Notes: generated from the sequence alone by a model not told the origin. A stretch of 64,000 nt of DNA from Saprospiraceae bacterium (GCA_020630435.1 JAHDBJ010000001.1:124001-188000); one strand, 5' to 3'; shown: positions 25,549 to 34,984, counted from the first letter of the stretch. Numbers and translations: made by a program.

Positions 25549-25628
25549 CAGGGTTTGAAACTAAAAGCACAATATAAAAGTACTGCTTTATATCTTTAAA
25601 TTATGTTATTAAAATCATAAAAATCTAA

Positions 25629-26207
25629 ATGGACGAATTCAATATTTATCTACAGTTAGGACTAGAACATATAGCTGATATAAAAGCTTATGATCACATT
25701 CTTTTTATTGTAGCACTTTGCGCAGTATACCAAATAAGGGAATGGAAAAAAATTGCTATTTTAGTAACAGCATTTACAATAGGGCATAGCCTAACTTTAA
25801 TTTTATCTGTCTTAAATATTACAATAGTAAATGCCTCAATTATAGAGCTTTTAATTCCCGTTACAATTTTGCTAACTTGCATTTACAATATTCTTGAAAT
25901 TAAAAAAACAAAAAAAAATACTTATATCAAGTATATTATAGCTCTTTTTTTTGGCTTAATACATGGTTGGGGTTTTTCTAATTACTTGAAAAGTCTGCTA
26001 GGAATGGAAGAAAATATTTTAATCCCCTTGCTAGGATTTAATATCGGACTAGAAATTGGACAGCTATTTATAGTAGCAATTGTCTTGACTTGTTCTTATT
26101 TTGTATTAAATATTTTAAAAATAAAAAGATGGATTTGGGTTACGGCTCTTTCTATTATTGTAGGAATAATTTCTATAAACTTAATCACACTAAATAAAAT
26201 CTGGTAA
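25629..26207 (+). CDS. HupE/UreJ-family membrane protein
   Basis: A 192-residue protein with about six membrane segments. It shows the family features GLEHIADIKAYDHILFIVAL, where conserved His and Asp lie in the first helices, ILVTAFTIGHSLTLILS, and FGLIHGWGFSNYL with another His. Related HupE/UreJ proteins import nickel or related metals. In Bacteroidota this subgroup commonly sits next to DUF6702 and M1 peptidase genes, and the substrate is not established. The M1 peptidase begins one base after its stop, so they form an operon. Confidence 0.85.
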   Translation: MDEFNIYLQLGLEHIADIKAYDHILFIVALCAVYQIREWKKIAILVTAFTIGHSLTLILSVLNITIVNASIIELLIPVTILLTCIYNILEIKKTKKNTYIKYIIALFFGLIHGWGFSNYLKSLLGMEENILIPLLGFNIGLEIGQLFIVAIVLTCSYFVLNILKIKRWIWVTALSIIVGIISINLITLNKIW

Positions 26208-26208
26208 A

Positions 26209-28551
26209 ATGAAATCAATCAAAGTATATTTTTTCTTTGTTTGTCTTGCCTTTTCTTTGGTCGGACAAGCTCAAAAAAATACCAATCAAAACAAGTTTAA
26301 ACAGCTTGGACAAGAATTACCAACACCGAATGTTTATCGTACAGCTTCTGGAGCACCAGGACATGAGTACTGGCAACAAAAAGCAGACTACGTAATAGAA
26401 GCAGAAATTGATGATGATAAACAAATACTAAGAGGTACAGAAACTATTAAATACTATAATAATTCTCCTGATGTACTAACGTATTTATGGGTACAATTAG
26501 ATGAAAATGTACGAGCTAAAGATGCTGATACTTATAAAATTAATACAAGTAGTATTTCAGATAAAATGAGTGTACAACAATTAGGTAAACTTTTTTATGA
26601 TTTTGATGGAGGCTTTAAAGTTGAAGAGGTCAAAGATATTAATGGCAAAATGTTGAAAACAACTATTAATAATACTATGATGAGAGTGGATTTACCTTCA
26701 CCATTAAAATCTGGTGAAGCCTTTTCGTTTAAAATAAAATGGTGGTATAATATAGGGGATAGAATGAAAGTAGGAGGGCGTCCAGGATATGAATTTTTCC
26801 CAGAAGACGGGAATTATTTATATACCTCTGCTCAATTTTATCCTAGAATGGCTGTATATAATGAAGTGGAAGGATGGCAAAACAAACAGTTCTATGGTCG
26901 TGGTGAGTTTGCATTAGTCTTTGGAGATTTTGATGTAAAAATTACAGTACCAGAAGATCATCTTGTTGCTTCTACAGGAGTATTACAAAATCAAGATGAT
27001 GTATTGACAAAAAAGCAAATTGAGCTTTATGAAAAAGCAAAAAAAACCTATGATCAACCTATCATTATAGCAAGCCAATCTGAAGCTGAAAGACGAGAGA
27101 AAACAAAAAAGAAGGGAAAGAAAACTTGGCATTTTAAAGCAGAAAATGTAAGAGATTTTGCATTTACATCTTCTCGTAAATTCATCTGGGATGCAATGGG
27201 CGTAAAAATGAGTGATGGCCGTACAGTAATGGCAATGTCAATGTATCCAAAAGAAGCAAATCCTTTGTATGAATTATACTCTACGAAGGCAGTAGCACAT
27301 GCCTTAAAATGGTATTCACATTATACCTTTGATTATCCTTATCCTGTAGCATGGTCTATAGAAGCTCGGAATGGAATGGAGTATCCGATGATTTGTTTTA
27401 ACTATGGGCGACCTGAAAAGGATGGTACTTATTCAGAGAGAATTAAGTACGGAATGATTTCAGTAATTATTCATGAAGTTGGGCATAATTATTTCCCAAT
27501 GATTGTTAATTCCGATGAAAGACAGTGGACTTGGATGGATGAAGGTTTAAATTCGTTTGTTCAGCATTTGGCTGAACAAGAATGGGAACGGAATTATAAA
27601 TCTCGTAGAGGACCAGCCTATAAGATTGTAGACTACATGAAAGGCGATAAATCGAATATCATGCCTATTATGACAAATTCGGAATCTATTTTTCAATTTG
27701 GAAATAATGCCTATGGTAAACCAGCAACTGCCTTGAATATTCTTCGAGAAACAATAATGGGGAGAGAACTATTTGATTATGCTTTTAAAGAGTATTCGAA
27801 TAGATGGAAATTTAAGCATCCATCACCAGCCGATTTTTTTAGAACAATGGAAGATGCTTCAGCCGTAGATTTAGATTGGTTTTGGAGAGGTTGGTTCTAT
27901 ACTACAGATCATGTAGACATTGCGATTGATAATGTTAAGTGGTTTAAGTTAGACAGTAAAAATCCAGAAATCGAAAATATAGCAAAACGAAAGGAAAGAG
28001 ATGAAGTACTAAATTATATAGAGTATCAAAGAAATAAGAAAGAGATTAAACAAACCTATGATGAGCAGGATCGAAGCCTTAGAGATTTTTATACAGATTA
28101 CGATCCATTAGCCGTTTCTATTTTAGACAAAGACGATTATCAAAAGTATTATAGTAGACTTTCTAATGCAGAGAAAAAAATGTTGAGTGCAGGATATAAT
28201 TTTTATGAAATTACGTTTGAAAATGTTGGAGGTCTGGTAATGCCGTTAATTATTGAATTTGAATATACTGATGGTACAACAGAGGTGAAGAGAATTCCAG
28301 CAGAAATATGGCGAAAACGTCATGATAAAATAAAAAAGGTTTTTCCTACAAAGAAAGAAGTTAGAGAAATTCGACTTGATCCTTTCTTGGAAACAGCAGA
28401 TACAGATACTTCAAATAATTTTTATCCAGAAAGACAACAACCAACAAGGTTTGAATTATTTAAACAGCGGCAAAGAGTTAGAGGACAACAGAGTGGAGGA
28501 GAAAATCCAATGCAACGAGCAAATAGGGCTAAAAGTAAAGGGAAAAAATAA
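26209..28551 (+). CDS. M1-family metallopeptidase
   Basis: A 780-residue protein with a signal peptide ending near FSLVGQA. The M1 zinc site is HEVGHNYFPM followed 18 residues after the second His by the third ligand Glu in TWMDEG (around residues 422-446). The N-terminal beta domain begins near YVIEAEIDDDKQILRGTETI. The C terminus is Arg- and Gln-rich and shows no sorting domain, so the protein probably stays in the periplasm. It is co-transcribed with hupE (1-base gap) and is followed by a terminator. Confidence 0.93.
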   Translation: MKSIKVYFFFVCLAFSLVGQAQKNTNQNKFKQLGQELPTPNVYRTASGAPGHEYWQQKADYVIEAEIDDDKQILRGTETIKYYNNSPDVLTYLWVQLDENVRAKDADTYKINTSSISDKMSVQQLGKLFYDFDGGFKVEEVKDINGKMLKTTINNTMMRVDLPSPLKSGEAFSFKIKWWYNIGDRMKVGGRPGYEFFPEDGNYLYTSAQFYPRMAVYNEVEGWQNKQFYGRGEFALVFGDFDVKITVPEDHLVASTGVLQNQDDVLTKKQIELYEKAKKTYDQPIIIASQSEAERREKTKKKGKKTWHFKAENVRDFAFTSSRKFIWDAMGVKMSDGRTVMAMSMYPKEANPLYELYSTKAVAHALKWYSHYTFDYPYPVAWSIEARNGMEYPMICFNYGRPEKDGTYSERIKYGMISVIIHEVGHNYFPMIVNSDERQWTWMDEGLNSFVQHLAEQEWERNYKSRRGPAYKIVDYMKGDKSNIMPIMTNSESIFQFGNNAYGKPATALNILRETIMGRELFDYAFKEYSNRWKFKHPSPADFFRTMEDASAVDLDWFWRGWFYTTDHVDIAIDNVKWFKLDSKNPEIENIAKRKERDEVLNYIEYQRNKKEIKQTYDEQDRSLRDFYTDYDPLAVSILDKDDYQKYYSRLSNAEKKMLSAGYNFYEITFENVGGLVMPLIIEFEYTDGTTEVKRIPAEIWRKRHDKIKKVFPTKKEVREIRLDPFLETADTDTSNNFYPERQQPTRFELFKQRQRVRGQQSGGENPMQRANRAKSKGKK

Positions 28552-28587
28552 TAAATTTACATTTTAATTGTTGTAGAATGTGATTTT

Positions 28588-28626
28588 AAAAATCCTCCTA
28601 AGTAAAACTCAGGAGGATTTTTTTAT
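28588..28626. terminator. bidirectional terminator between the M1 peptidase and glutamine synthetase
   Basis: AAATCCTCCT and AGGAGGATTT form a 10-bp stem with an 11-base loop, followed on the plus strand by a T run. On the minus strand the hairpin is followed by TTTTTAAAA, so it can serve both convergent genes. Confidence 0.85.
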
Positions 28627-28654
28627 AATCAATCACTTAATCCATAGGAATCAA

Positions 28655-29671
28655 TTAAGAATTCACAGTTTTAATAACCACTGCAGCTACTTTATAAGGA
28701 TCAGCATTAGAAGCAGGCCTTCTATCTTCTAACCAACCTTTCCAATCATTTTCTACTGTTGCAATTGGAATACGAATTGAAGCACCTCTATCAGATACCC
28801 CATACGAGAATTGGTCGATAGATTGAGTTTCATGCTTACCTGTTAAACGCTGGTCATTATAAGCACCATATACAGCAATATGTTCCTCAACTACTGGTCT
28901 GAATTTTTCACAAATTTCTTCATATTTAGCTTTGCTACCACAAGTTCTTAATTCATTATTTGAAAAATTACAGTGCATACCAGAACCATTCCAGTCGGTA
29001 TCACCTAATGGCTTAGGATGATAATCAACTGATACACCATACTTTTCGGCAGTACGCTCTAGTAAGTAACGAGCTACCCAAATTTGATCACCAGCAGACT
29101 CTCCACCCTTTGCAAAAATTTGGAACTCCCATTGCCCCGCAGCAACTTCAGCATTGATACCTTCTACATTTAAACCAGCCTCGATACAAAGATCTAAATG
29201 CTCTTCTACAATTTCTCTACCATATGCATTTTTTGCTCCAACTGAACAATAATAAGGTCCTTGAGGTGCTGGATAACCATTTGCAGGGAATCCTAACGGT
29301 TTTCCAGTTTCAGGATCAATTAAGAAATACTCCTGCTCAAATCCAAACCAGAAATCCTCATCTTTATCATCAATTGTAGCACGGCTATTCGTTTCATGTG
29401 GACTACTATCAGGATTCAATACCTCACACATTACCAAGTAACCATTTGATCTATCTGGATCAGGATATACTGCAACGGGTTTCAATAAGCAATCTGAAGA
29501 GTTACCTTCTGCTTGCTGAGTAGATGATCCGTCAAATGACCAAATAGGAAGATCAGCAGCATTAACATCTCCTGAAAATTTTTTACTATCTAAGATTTTT
29601 GTTTTACTTCTTAAACCTTGTGTAGGGGCTGAACCGTCTAGCCAAATGTACTCAAATTTTAATTTTGACAT
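28655..29671 (-). CDS. glnII: glutamine synthetase, type II (eukaryotic-type)
   Basis: A 338-residue enzyme of the short GSII form. The beta-grasp N terminus has IWSFDGSSTQQAEGNSSD. Catalytic regions include FGFEQEYFLID, AEVAAGQWEFQI (near 180), NGSGMHCNFS with its conserved His, and DRGASIRIP. GSII joins ammonium and glutamate with ATP. GSI-type regulation by adenylylation at a Tyr is not expected. It is the last gene of the PII-Amt-porin-GS run, all on the minus strand, and has a 301-bp structured leader. Confidence 0.95.
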   Translation of the reverse strand: MSKLKFEYIWLDGSAPTQGLRSKTKILDSKKFSGDVNAADLPIWSFDGSSTQQAEGNSSDCLLKPVAVYPDPDRSNGYLVMCEVLNPDSSPHETNSRATIDDKDEDFWFGFEQEYFLIDPETGKPLGFPANGYPAPQGPYYCSVGAKNAYGREIVEEHLDLCIEAGLNVEGINAEVAAGQWEFQIFAKGGESAGDQIWVARYLLERTAEKYGVSVDYHPKPLGDTDWNGSGMHCNFSNNELRTCGSKAKYEEICEKFRPVVEEHIAVYGAYNDQRLTGKHETQSIDQFSYGVSDRGASIRIPIATVENDWKGWLEDRRPASNADPYKVAAVVIKTVNS

Positions 29672-29972
29672 CGTTGAAAACTTTTAATTAAAAAATAGAT
29701 TAAATAAACTATATGTGTTAATACAATTAATATTCATTGGGTTTTGAAACAATGTTAGTTTTGTAAAGTGGGATACTGCCCTTAAACAGTATCCCGAAAA
29801 CAAATCACAAACTAACACAGTTTACTCAATCTCGTTACAACGATTTGACTTTGATGTGAAATGTTTTAACGAGATTAGAAACCTTAGTCAACTCGAAAAG
29901 AAGCATGGAATATTTTAAGTCTATGCTTCTTTTCAAGATGATTTTATATTAAATAATTTTCTAAATCTTTTA
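29672..29972 (-). promoter_or_regulatory. 301-bp structured leader between the porin gene and glutamine synthetase
   Basis: No coding frame was found. Three dyads are present: the porin terminator (29896-29934), a perfect 10-bp inverted repeat AATCTCGTTA / TAACGAGATT (29828-29837 and 29867-29876), and a perfect 9-bp hairpin GGGATACTG / CAGTATCCC with a 7-base loop (about 29770-29795). The second and third have no T run, so they are not standard terminators. They could form a 5' leader structure or an operator. I do not recognise a named riboswitch. Confidence 0.45.
29896..29934 (-). terminator. terminator after the porin gene
   Basis: AAAAGAAGCAT (29896-29906) and ATGCTTCTTTT (29923-29933) form an 11-bp perfect stem with a 16-base loop. 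On the minus strand it ends in a short T tract, 39 bp after the porin stop. Confidence 0.8.
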
Positions 29973-31088
29973 TTAGAAACTATACATTGCTCCGAAAATA
30001 AATGCTGGAGAAGTTTTTGTAGGTTCTCCAGCTTTATCTGCGAAAGTACCATCCTCACCTGCAATATCTACACGGAATTCAGGAATCAATTTTAATCCAC
30101 CAATGGTAATATTTCCTGAAAGTGTTAAATCCAAAATACTATTGTCCGCAATACCTGTAATCGCACCGTCACTGTCACCAATATATTCTACTCTTGCACC
30201 GATTGTAAATATGTCACTTGTGGCATAGTTCGCATAAAGTGCTGCACCGAACCAACTTGTATTTTCAATACCATCCACGTCTGATGTAAACATCTTATTT
30301 GTTGCATTTAAACCTAAACCAAAAGCATCAGTAACTTGATAAGTCGCCGTTAAGTCTATTTGATTACTTTTATTAAATTCATCATCATTAATTTCCTCGT
30401 CTTTTCCTCCAATATAATTTAAGTATACACCCAATGCGTCATCAGAATAGGATAGTTGCGCACCAATATGCTTCCCAGAAACTTCATCAATCTTTGAATC
30501 TGTATCATTGAAGATACCGACCATTGCACCGAAATTATCATTAATGGCATAATCAACTTTTAAACCTGTATGATAAAAAGGACCATTTGAAAACATATAA
30601 GAAGTACTATAATTTACATTTCCAGGAGAATCAATGATCTCATATCCTACATGTGTACCAAAATTACCTAGTGTAAATGTCACAGCATCACTAGGAGAGT
30701 ACGTTACAAATAGCTGTTTGATAGCAGCTAAAGTAGTTCCAGTATACCCGTTTGCGACTTCTGCTCTTGGACCAAAAGCAATATCTGCTACAAAACCAAC
30801 TTTTCCCTCTTTCGAGAAAACAACATTTGCCATCCCTGGAGTAATAGAATTATGTGTTTCTGTAAAACTCGTAGGAAATGGCTGCTCATTAAAATGATAT
30901 TGATAATAAGCATCTACAAATCCACTAATAGAGATACCACCTTTTTTTTCCTCTTCTTCCTCTTCAACAACTTCAGTTTCTATTGTTGTAGTACTCTTTA
31001 CTGGATCTGTACTTACTATTATTTGTGCTGTTAAACAGTTTGTAACTAAAAATAAAGCGATTAATAATATATTAAACTTAGTTTTCAT
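29973..31088 (-). CDS. outer-membrane porin (BBP2/OmpL-like)
   Basis: A 371-residue protein with a signal peptide (MKTKFNILLIALFLVTNCLT, ending AQ) followed by an acidic Glu- and Val-rich segment. A predicted beta-barrel then starts at GGISISGFVDAYYQYHFNEQ. Strands alternate through the C terminus, which ends in the typical PAFIFGAMYSF with a terminal Phe. Porins of this type often sit near ammonium transporter genes in Bacteroidota, as here. It probably lets small solutes cross the outer membrane, and ammonium is suggested only by context. Confidence 0.85.
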   Translation of the reverse strand: MKTKFNILLIALFLVTNCLTAQIIVSTDPVKSTTTIETEVVEEEEEEKKGGISISGFVDAYYQYHFNEQPFPTSFTETHNSITPGMANVVFSKEGKVGFVADIAFGPRAEVANGYTGTTLAAIKQLFVTYSPSDAVTFTLGNFGTHVGYEIIDSPGNVNYSTSYMFSNGPFYHTGLKVDYAINDNFGAMVGIFNDTDSKIDEVSGKHIGAQLSYSDDALGVYLNYIGGKDEEINDDEFNKSNQIDLTATYQVTDAFGLGLNATNKMFTSDVDGIENTSWFGAALYANYATSDIFTIGARVEYIGDSDGAITGIADNSILDLTLSGNITIGGLKLIPEFRVDIAGEDGTFADKAGEPTKTSPAFIFGAMYSF

Positions 31089-31415
31089 CTTTCTATATTT
31101 TATTTTGAAAGGCTAAATTCTGACTTTGATTTAAACTAGAATTTATTGTGATAAACTTCTATGGATTTAATAGGTTTTCTTTATCACAAACCTTTCATTG
31201 ATTTGAATATTTATTTTGTTTTTCTATAGAATGAAAACAGAATATTTTTTTATGAATATTTTAACCAAATTCAATTTTATTTTTAATCAAAAACTGACTA
31301 ACTTTAAATTATGATTGTCTTGAATTCGGTTTTTCCGTTTTCATATTATAGACGCTTGGAAAGTTGCCGCTGACCAAGCGTCTTTTTTATGCTATTTCTA
31401 ACACTATGGTCTAAA
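31089..31415. other. 327-bp intergenic region with a plus-strand terminator-like hairpin
   Basis: This lies between porin and amt, both on the minus strand. The sequence is AT-rich without a coding frame. The hairpin at 31351-31389 is described separately. Upstream of it on the plus strand I see no gene and no clear promoter. Confidence 0.5.
31351..31389 (+). terminator. hairpin with T run, plus-strand orientation, no plus-strand gene upstream
   Basis: GACGCTTGG (31351-31359) and CCAAGCGTC (31374-31382) form a perfect 9-bp stem with a 14-base loop. TTTTTTA follows on the plus strand. On the minus strand the hairpin is followed by TATAATATG, with no T run, so it is a poor terminator for amt. 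It may end an unannotated plus-strand RNA. Confidence 0.6.
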
Positions 31416-32666
31416 TTATTTTACAGAATAATTGAATGAAGTTTGCTTTAATTCTTGGTAAGCAGACATATCGTGTTCTGCAATGTCTAAACCCGTCTTT
31501 TCTTCTTCTTCACTTACTCTGATACCGATTGTTACTTTTAATAAGTACATCAAAGCAAAAGCAAAAACGAAAGCAAAAGCACCCATCGCTAATGTACCGT
31601 ATAACTGTACCCAAAGCTGAGATAAACCAGCAGAGCTTCCGAAGATACCTACAGCTAGTGTACCCCAAATACCACATACTAAGTGTACAGAAGTAGCACC
31701 TACAGGATCATCAATTTTCATTTTATCAAAGAATACTACAGAAAATGGAATGATAGCACCTGCAATTAAACCTATAATAATGGCTTCTCCAGGCCCCATT
31801 AAGTCAGCTCCTGCAGTAATACCTACAAGACCACCAAGGATACCATTCAAGACCATTGACAAATCATGTGATTTGAACAAGGTCCATGATGCGAAATAGG
31901 CTCCTACTGCACCACCTGCTGCTGCTAGCGAAGTAGTAACAAACACAAGACCAACTAAAACAGGATCAGCTGAAAGAACCGAACCTCCATTGAATCCAAA
32001 CCATCCAAACCAAAGTAAGAATACTCCCATTGCGGCTAGTGGCATACTGTGACCAGGTATAGCTTTGATACCTTTATCTGTGTATTTGCCTTTTCTAGGA
32101 CCTAAAACAATAACCGCAGCTAAAGCAGCCCAACCACCAACAGCGTGTACTATAGTAGAACCTGCAAAATCATAAAAACCTGCTGCGTCTAACCATCCAC
32201 CGCCCCATTTCCACATACCTGTGATAGGGTAAGCAATTGCTACAAAAATAGCGGCGAAAATTAGGAAAGAGTTTAATTTAATACGCTCTGCTACTGCTCC
32301 AGATACAATAGTGGCACAGGTAGCAGCAAACATAGCTTGGAAAATGAAATCTGCCCAATATCCATATGCTCCATCAGCATACTCTATAGCACCAGCAACT
32401 CCGTCAGGGCTAGCGATTCCAAAACCAGCAAAGCCAAAGAAGCCGCCTTCAAAATCACTTCCAGGATACATTAAATTGAATCCCATCATATAATAAGTCA
32501 ATAATCCAATAGCAATGATCATACAGTTTTTGAACAAGATATTGACTACATTTTTCTTTTGTACAAAACCAGATTCTAGCATTGAGAAGCCTAAATGCAT
32601 GATAAATACAAGCACTGTTGCTACCAGAATCCAAAGGTTATTAACTGTGAATAATGCTTCATTCAT
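31416..32666 (-). CDS. amt: ammonium transporter
   Basis: A 416-residue protein with about 11 membrane helices. Family motifs are seen: NNLWILVATVLVFIMHLGFS at the start, DFAGSTIVHAVGGWAALAAV with the conserved pore His near residue 175, WFGWFGFNGGS, and HLVCGIWGTLAVG with the second pore His. Amt proteins conduct ammonium into the cytoplasm and are shut by PII. The PII gene lies 85 bp upstream on the same strand, the classic glnK-amt order. Confidence 0.96.
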   Translation of the reverse strand: MNEALFTVNNLWILVATVLVFIMHLGFSMLESGFVQKKNVVNILFKNCMIIAIGLLTYYMMGFNLMYPGSDFEGGFFGFAGFGIASPDGVAGAIEYADGAYGYWADFIFQAMFAATCATIVSGAVAERIKLNSFLIFAAIFVAIAYPITGMWKWGGGWLDAAGFYDFAGSTIVHAVGGWAALAAVIVLGPRKGKYTDKGIKAIPGHSMPLAAMGVFLLWFGWFGFNGGSVLSADPVLVGLVFVTTSLAAAGGAVGAYFASWTLFKSHDLSMVLNGILGGLVGITAGADLMGPGEAIIIGLIAGAIIPFSVVFFDKMKIDDPVGATSVHLVCGIWGTLAVGIFGSSAGLSQLWVQLYGTLAMGAFAFVFAFALMYLLKVTIGIRVSEEEEKTGLDIAEHDMSAYQELKQTSFNYSVK

Positions 32667-32751
32667 GATTGTCTAAATTTTGATTTTTAATAATTGTCTA
32701 AGAAATTTTTTCCTTAATTATATATTTAAATTTGTGACTTTCTGATAATGC

Positions 32752-33090
32752 TTAAATAGCAGACATTCCGATTTCGCCTGTACGAATTCTAGTAACACTG
32801 CTTATATCCAGTACACTTATTTTCCCATCTCCTACTTCTCCAGTACGACCTGAAGAAACAACTGCGTCAATAATAGCATCTACTTTATCTTCGGTTGTTA
32901 GTATGTCGATTTGTAAACGAGCAATGTAATCTGAATCGTAAACACTACCACGGTACATCATTTTAGTTCCTCCCTGTAATCCAAATCCCTTCACATCTTT
33001 AAGGGTGAAGAAATTCACTCCAATATCTGCTAAAGCATCTCTAACTTTATCAAATCTGGATAGACGAATAATTGCTTCAATTTTTTTCAT
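32752..33090 (-). CDS. glnK: PII nitrogen regulatory protein
   Basis: A 112-residue PII protein. The T loop GFGLQGGTKMMYRGSVYDSD retains Tyr46 in the YRG position, which corresponds to the uridylylated Tyr51 of E. coli PII. The B loop TGEVGDGKISV and the end IRIRTGEIGMSAI are typical. PII senses ATP, ADP and 2-oxoglutarate and blocks Amt when nitrogen is ample. A -7 element (TAAATTTG on the minus strand, 33158-33165) lies about 68 bp upstream. No GlnD uridylyltransferase is seen here. Confidence 0.95.
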   Translation of the reverse strand: MKKIEAIIRLSRFDKVRDALADIGVNFFTLKDVKGFGLQGGTKMMYRGSVYDSDYIARLQIDILTTEDKVDAIIDAVVSSGRTGEVGDGKISVLDISSVTRIRTGEIGMSAI

Positions 33091-33157
33091 TATTTTTAAC
33101 TTTTTATTTGTGTTTTTTTGGATTGTTTTGTTTACAGATTTTACCTGTTTGATAATG

Positions 33158-33165
33158 CAAATTTA
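33158..33165 (-). promoter_or_regulatory. -7 element TAAATTTG, probable promoter of PII-amt
   Basis: A full TAnnTTTG match on the minus strand, 68 bp before the PII start. A TTTG is present further upstream but 24 bases from the -7 element. A sigma-54 site was looked for because rpoN is in the window; no GG-N10-GC pair with the right sequence was found. Confidence 0.45.
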
Positions 33166-33267
33166 AAGTGGAATTCAAAAGATGAAATACAAAAAATGTC
33201 CCTAATAAGATTTTCAAAAAGTGCTTTCAGAATGTAATGAATTGAAAAACAATAATTTATAACTAGG

Positions 33268-34821
33268 ATGAATGTTATACCTAGCAATCAAAAAGATCCG
33301 TTATTTTCTCTGATAAAGTCGATGACAAAAGCAGAAAAGCGGAATTTTAAACTCTATGCTAATCGAACTCAAAGTACAAGTGATCTTAAATTTGTACAGC
33401 TTTTTGATATTATTGATAAATCAAATGAATACAATGATGTTATCATTCTAAATAAAATAAAGGGCCTTAAAAAAACACAACTTGCTAATCTTAAAAGACA
33501 TTTATATCGTCAAATACTCAGTAGCCTTCGCCTTATTTACATCCAAAAAAATATAGACTTTGAAATAAGAGAGCAAATTGACTATGCTTGGATTTTATAT
33601 GGGAAAGGGCTTTATATGCAGAGTTTAAAATTATTAGAGAAGTACCAACATATCGCTAAAGACAACCATCTAGATATTTTGCATCTAGAAATTCTAGAAT
33701 TCCAAAAGCTAATAGAAGAACGACATATTACTAGAAGTCGAGGGATTGAAAATAAAATGGAAACGTTAGTAGAAGAGGCTGAAAAACGGAGTAGAATTCT
33801 ACATAATTCTTGTAAACTTTCCAATTTGAAAATAGAAATTCATGGAAGTTATATTAAATATGGACACGTAAAAAATCAAGAAGACAAAAAAGCTGTAGAA
33901 CAAAAATTTAAAAAAAACCTCGAATCAATAGAAACAGAAGGTTTGAGTTTTTTTGAAAAAGTTTATCTTTTTCAATCTTATGTATGGTATTATTATATCC
34001 TACTAGATTTTCCAAAATGTTATATGAATGCTCGTAAATGGATTGATGTTTTTGATGAAAACCCATATATGAAAACAGAAGATCCTGACTTATACATGAG
34101 AGGTATTCATTATGAACTAACAACTCTGTATAGTATGGGAAGTTTGGAAAAATTTGAAAAACGACTCAATGCCTTTCAAAGATTCAAAGAAAAGTATGAT
34201 ACACAATTAAATAATGCTTCTAAAATATTATACTTCTTATATTTTTATACTTCTAAAATTAATCTTTACTATCTAAAAGGTAATTTTAAAGAAGGAACAA
34301 AGGCGATTCCTTATATATTGAAAACCTTAAAAAAATATCATCTTCATTTAGATAGACATCGAATATTAGTTTTCTATTATAAAATAGGTTATATGTATGT
34401 AGGAAGCCAAGACTATGATAAGGCTCTGGATTTTTTAAATAAAATCTTGGATATGCGAGGACAAAAACTACGAGAAGATATACAAGGCTATACAAGGCTT
34501 CTATTATTGATGGTGCATTATGAAATGGGCAATATTGAATTATTACCTTCTCTAGTAACTTCTGTTCAGCGATACTTAGAAAAACTTACAAACTTGAATC
34601 GTGTTCAGAAAGAGACGCTACAATTTTTTAGAAATATTATTCGACTACCGCTTTTTGAACACAAAGATGAGATGAAAAGATTTAGAGGTGAAATAAAAAT
34701 TTTAGAAGATAATGCTTATGCTAAAAGAGATTTTCTTTATCTTGATGTACCTTCGTGGTTAGATAGTAAAATTTGTAATGTGTCATTGTCTGAAATTGTA
34801 AAGAAAAAAATACATATTTAG
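33268..34821 (+). CDS. conserved helical protein of unknown function
   Basis: A 517-residue protein with no signal peptide or membrane segment. The N terminus (PLFSLIKSMTKAEKRNFKLY) is a motif I associate with a conserved hypothetical family of Saprospiria-type Bacteroidota. That is a memory-based, weak assignment. The whole chain is predicted to be alpha-helical with TPR-like pairs (KIGYMYVGSQDYDKALDFLN, and similar). It is rich in Lys, Tyr and Leu. It may be a scaffold protein. It is divergent from PII and stands alone. Confidence 0.6.
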   Translation: MNVIPSNQKDPLFSLIKSMTKAEKRNFKLYANRTQSTSDLKFVQLFDIIDKSNEYNDVIILNKIKGLKKTQLANLKRHLYRQILSSLRLIYIQKNIDFEIREQIDYAWILYGKGLYMQSLKLLEKYQHIAKDNHLDILHLEILEFQKLIEERHITRSRGIENKMETLVEEAEKRSRILHNSCKLSNLKIEIHGSYIKYGHVKNQEDKKAVEQKFKKNLESIETEGLSFFEKVYLFQSYVWYYYILLDFPKCYMNARKWIDVFDENPYMKTEDPDLYMRGIHYELTTLYSMGSLEKFEKRLNAFQRFKEKYDTQLNNASKILYFLYFYTSKINLYYLKGNFKEGTKAIPYILKTLKKYHLHLDRHRILVFYYKIGYMYVGSQDYDKALDFLNKILDMRGQKLREDIQGYTRLLLLMVHYEMGNIELLPSLVTSVQRYLEKLTNLNRVQKETLQFFRNIIRLPLFEHKDEMKRFRGEIKILEDNAYAKRDFLYLDVPSWLDSKICNVSLSEIVKKKIHI

Positions 34822-34930
34822 TAAGGCTAAAAGAATAACTTCTTGATTTTGACCATTTTTTTGCTCTTATTTTTCTTTAAAATCAGCTATAGTATCTACA
34901 ATACTTCTTTTAAGGAAAAAAAGTATAAAA

Positions 34931-34984
34931 TTAATGCTTTGAAATCTAAAACGTATTTTTTCTCCATCACTTAGGAAGCATTAA
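34931..34984. promoter_or_regulatory. inverted repeat upstream of pntAA
   Basis: TTAATGCTT (34931-34939) and AAGCATTAA (34976-34984) are perfect 9-bp arms 36 bases apart. The second arm abuts TAAATTTATG, a 7-of-8 match to the -7 element. It could be a two-site operator. The arms are AT-rich, so chance is possible. Confidence 0.35.

Noticed and set aside
33091-33267. Possible sigma-54 site ahead of PII
   Set aside because: TTTGCA and CCAC-like segments are present, but the GG of the -24 element is missing and the spacing is wrong.
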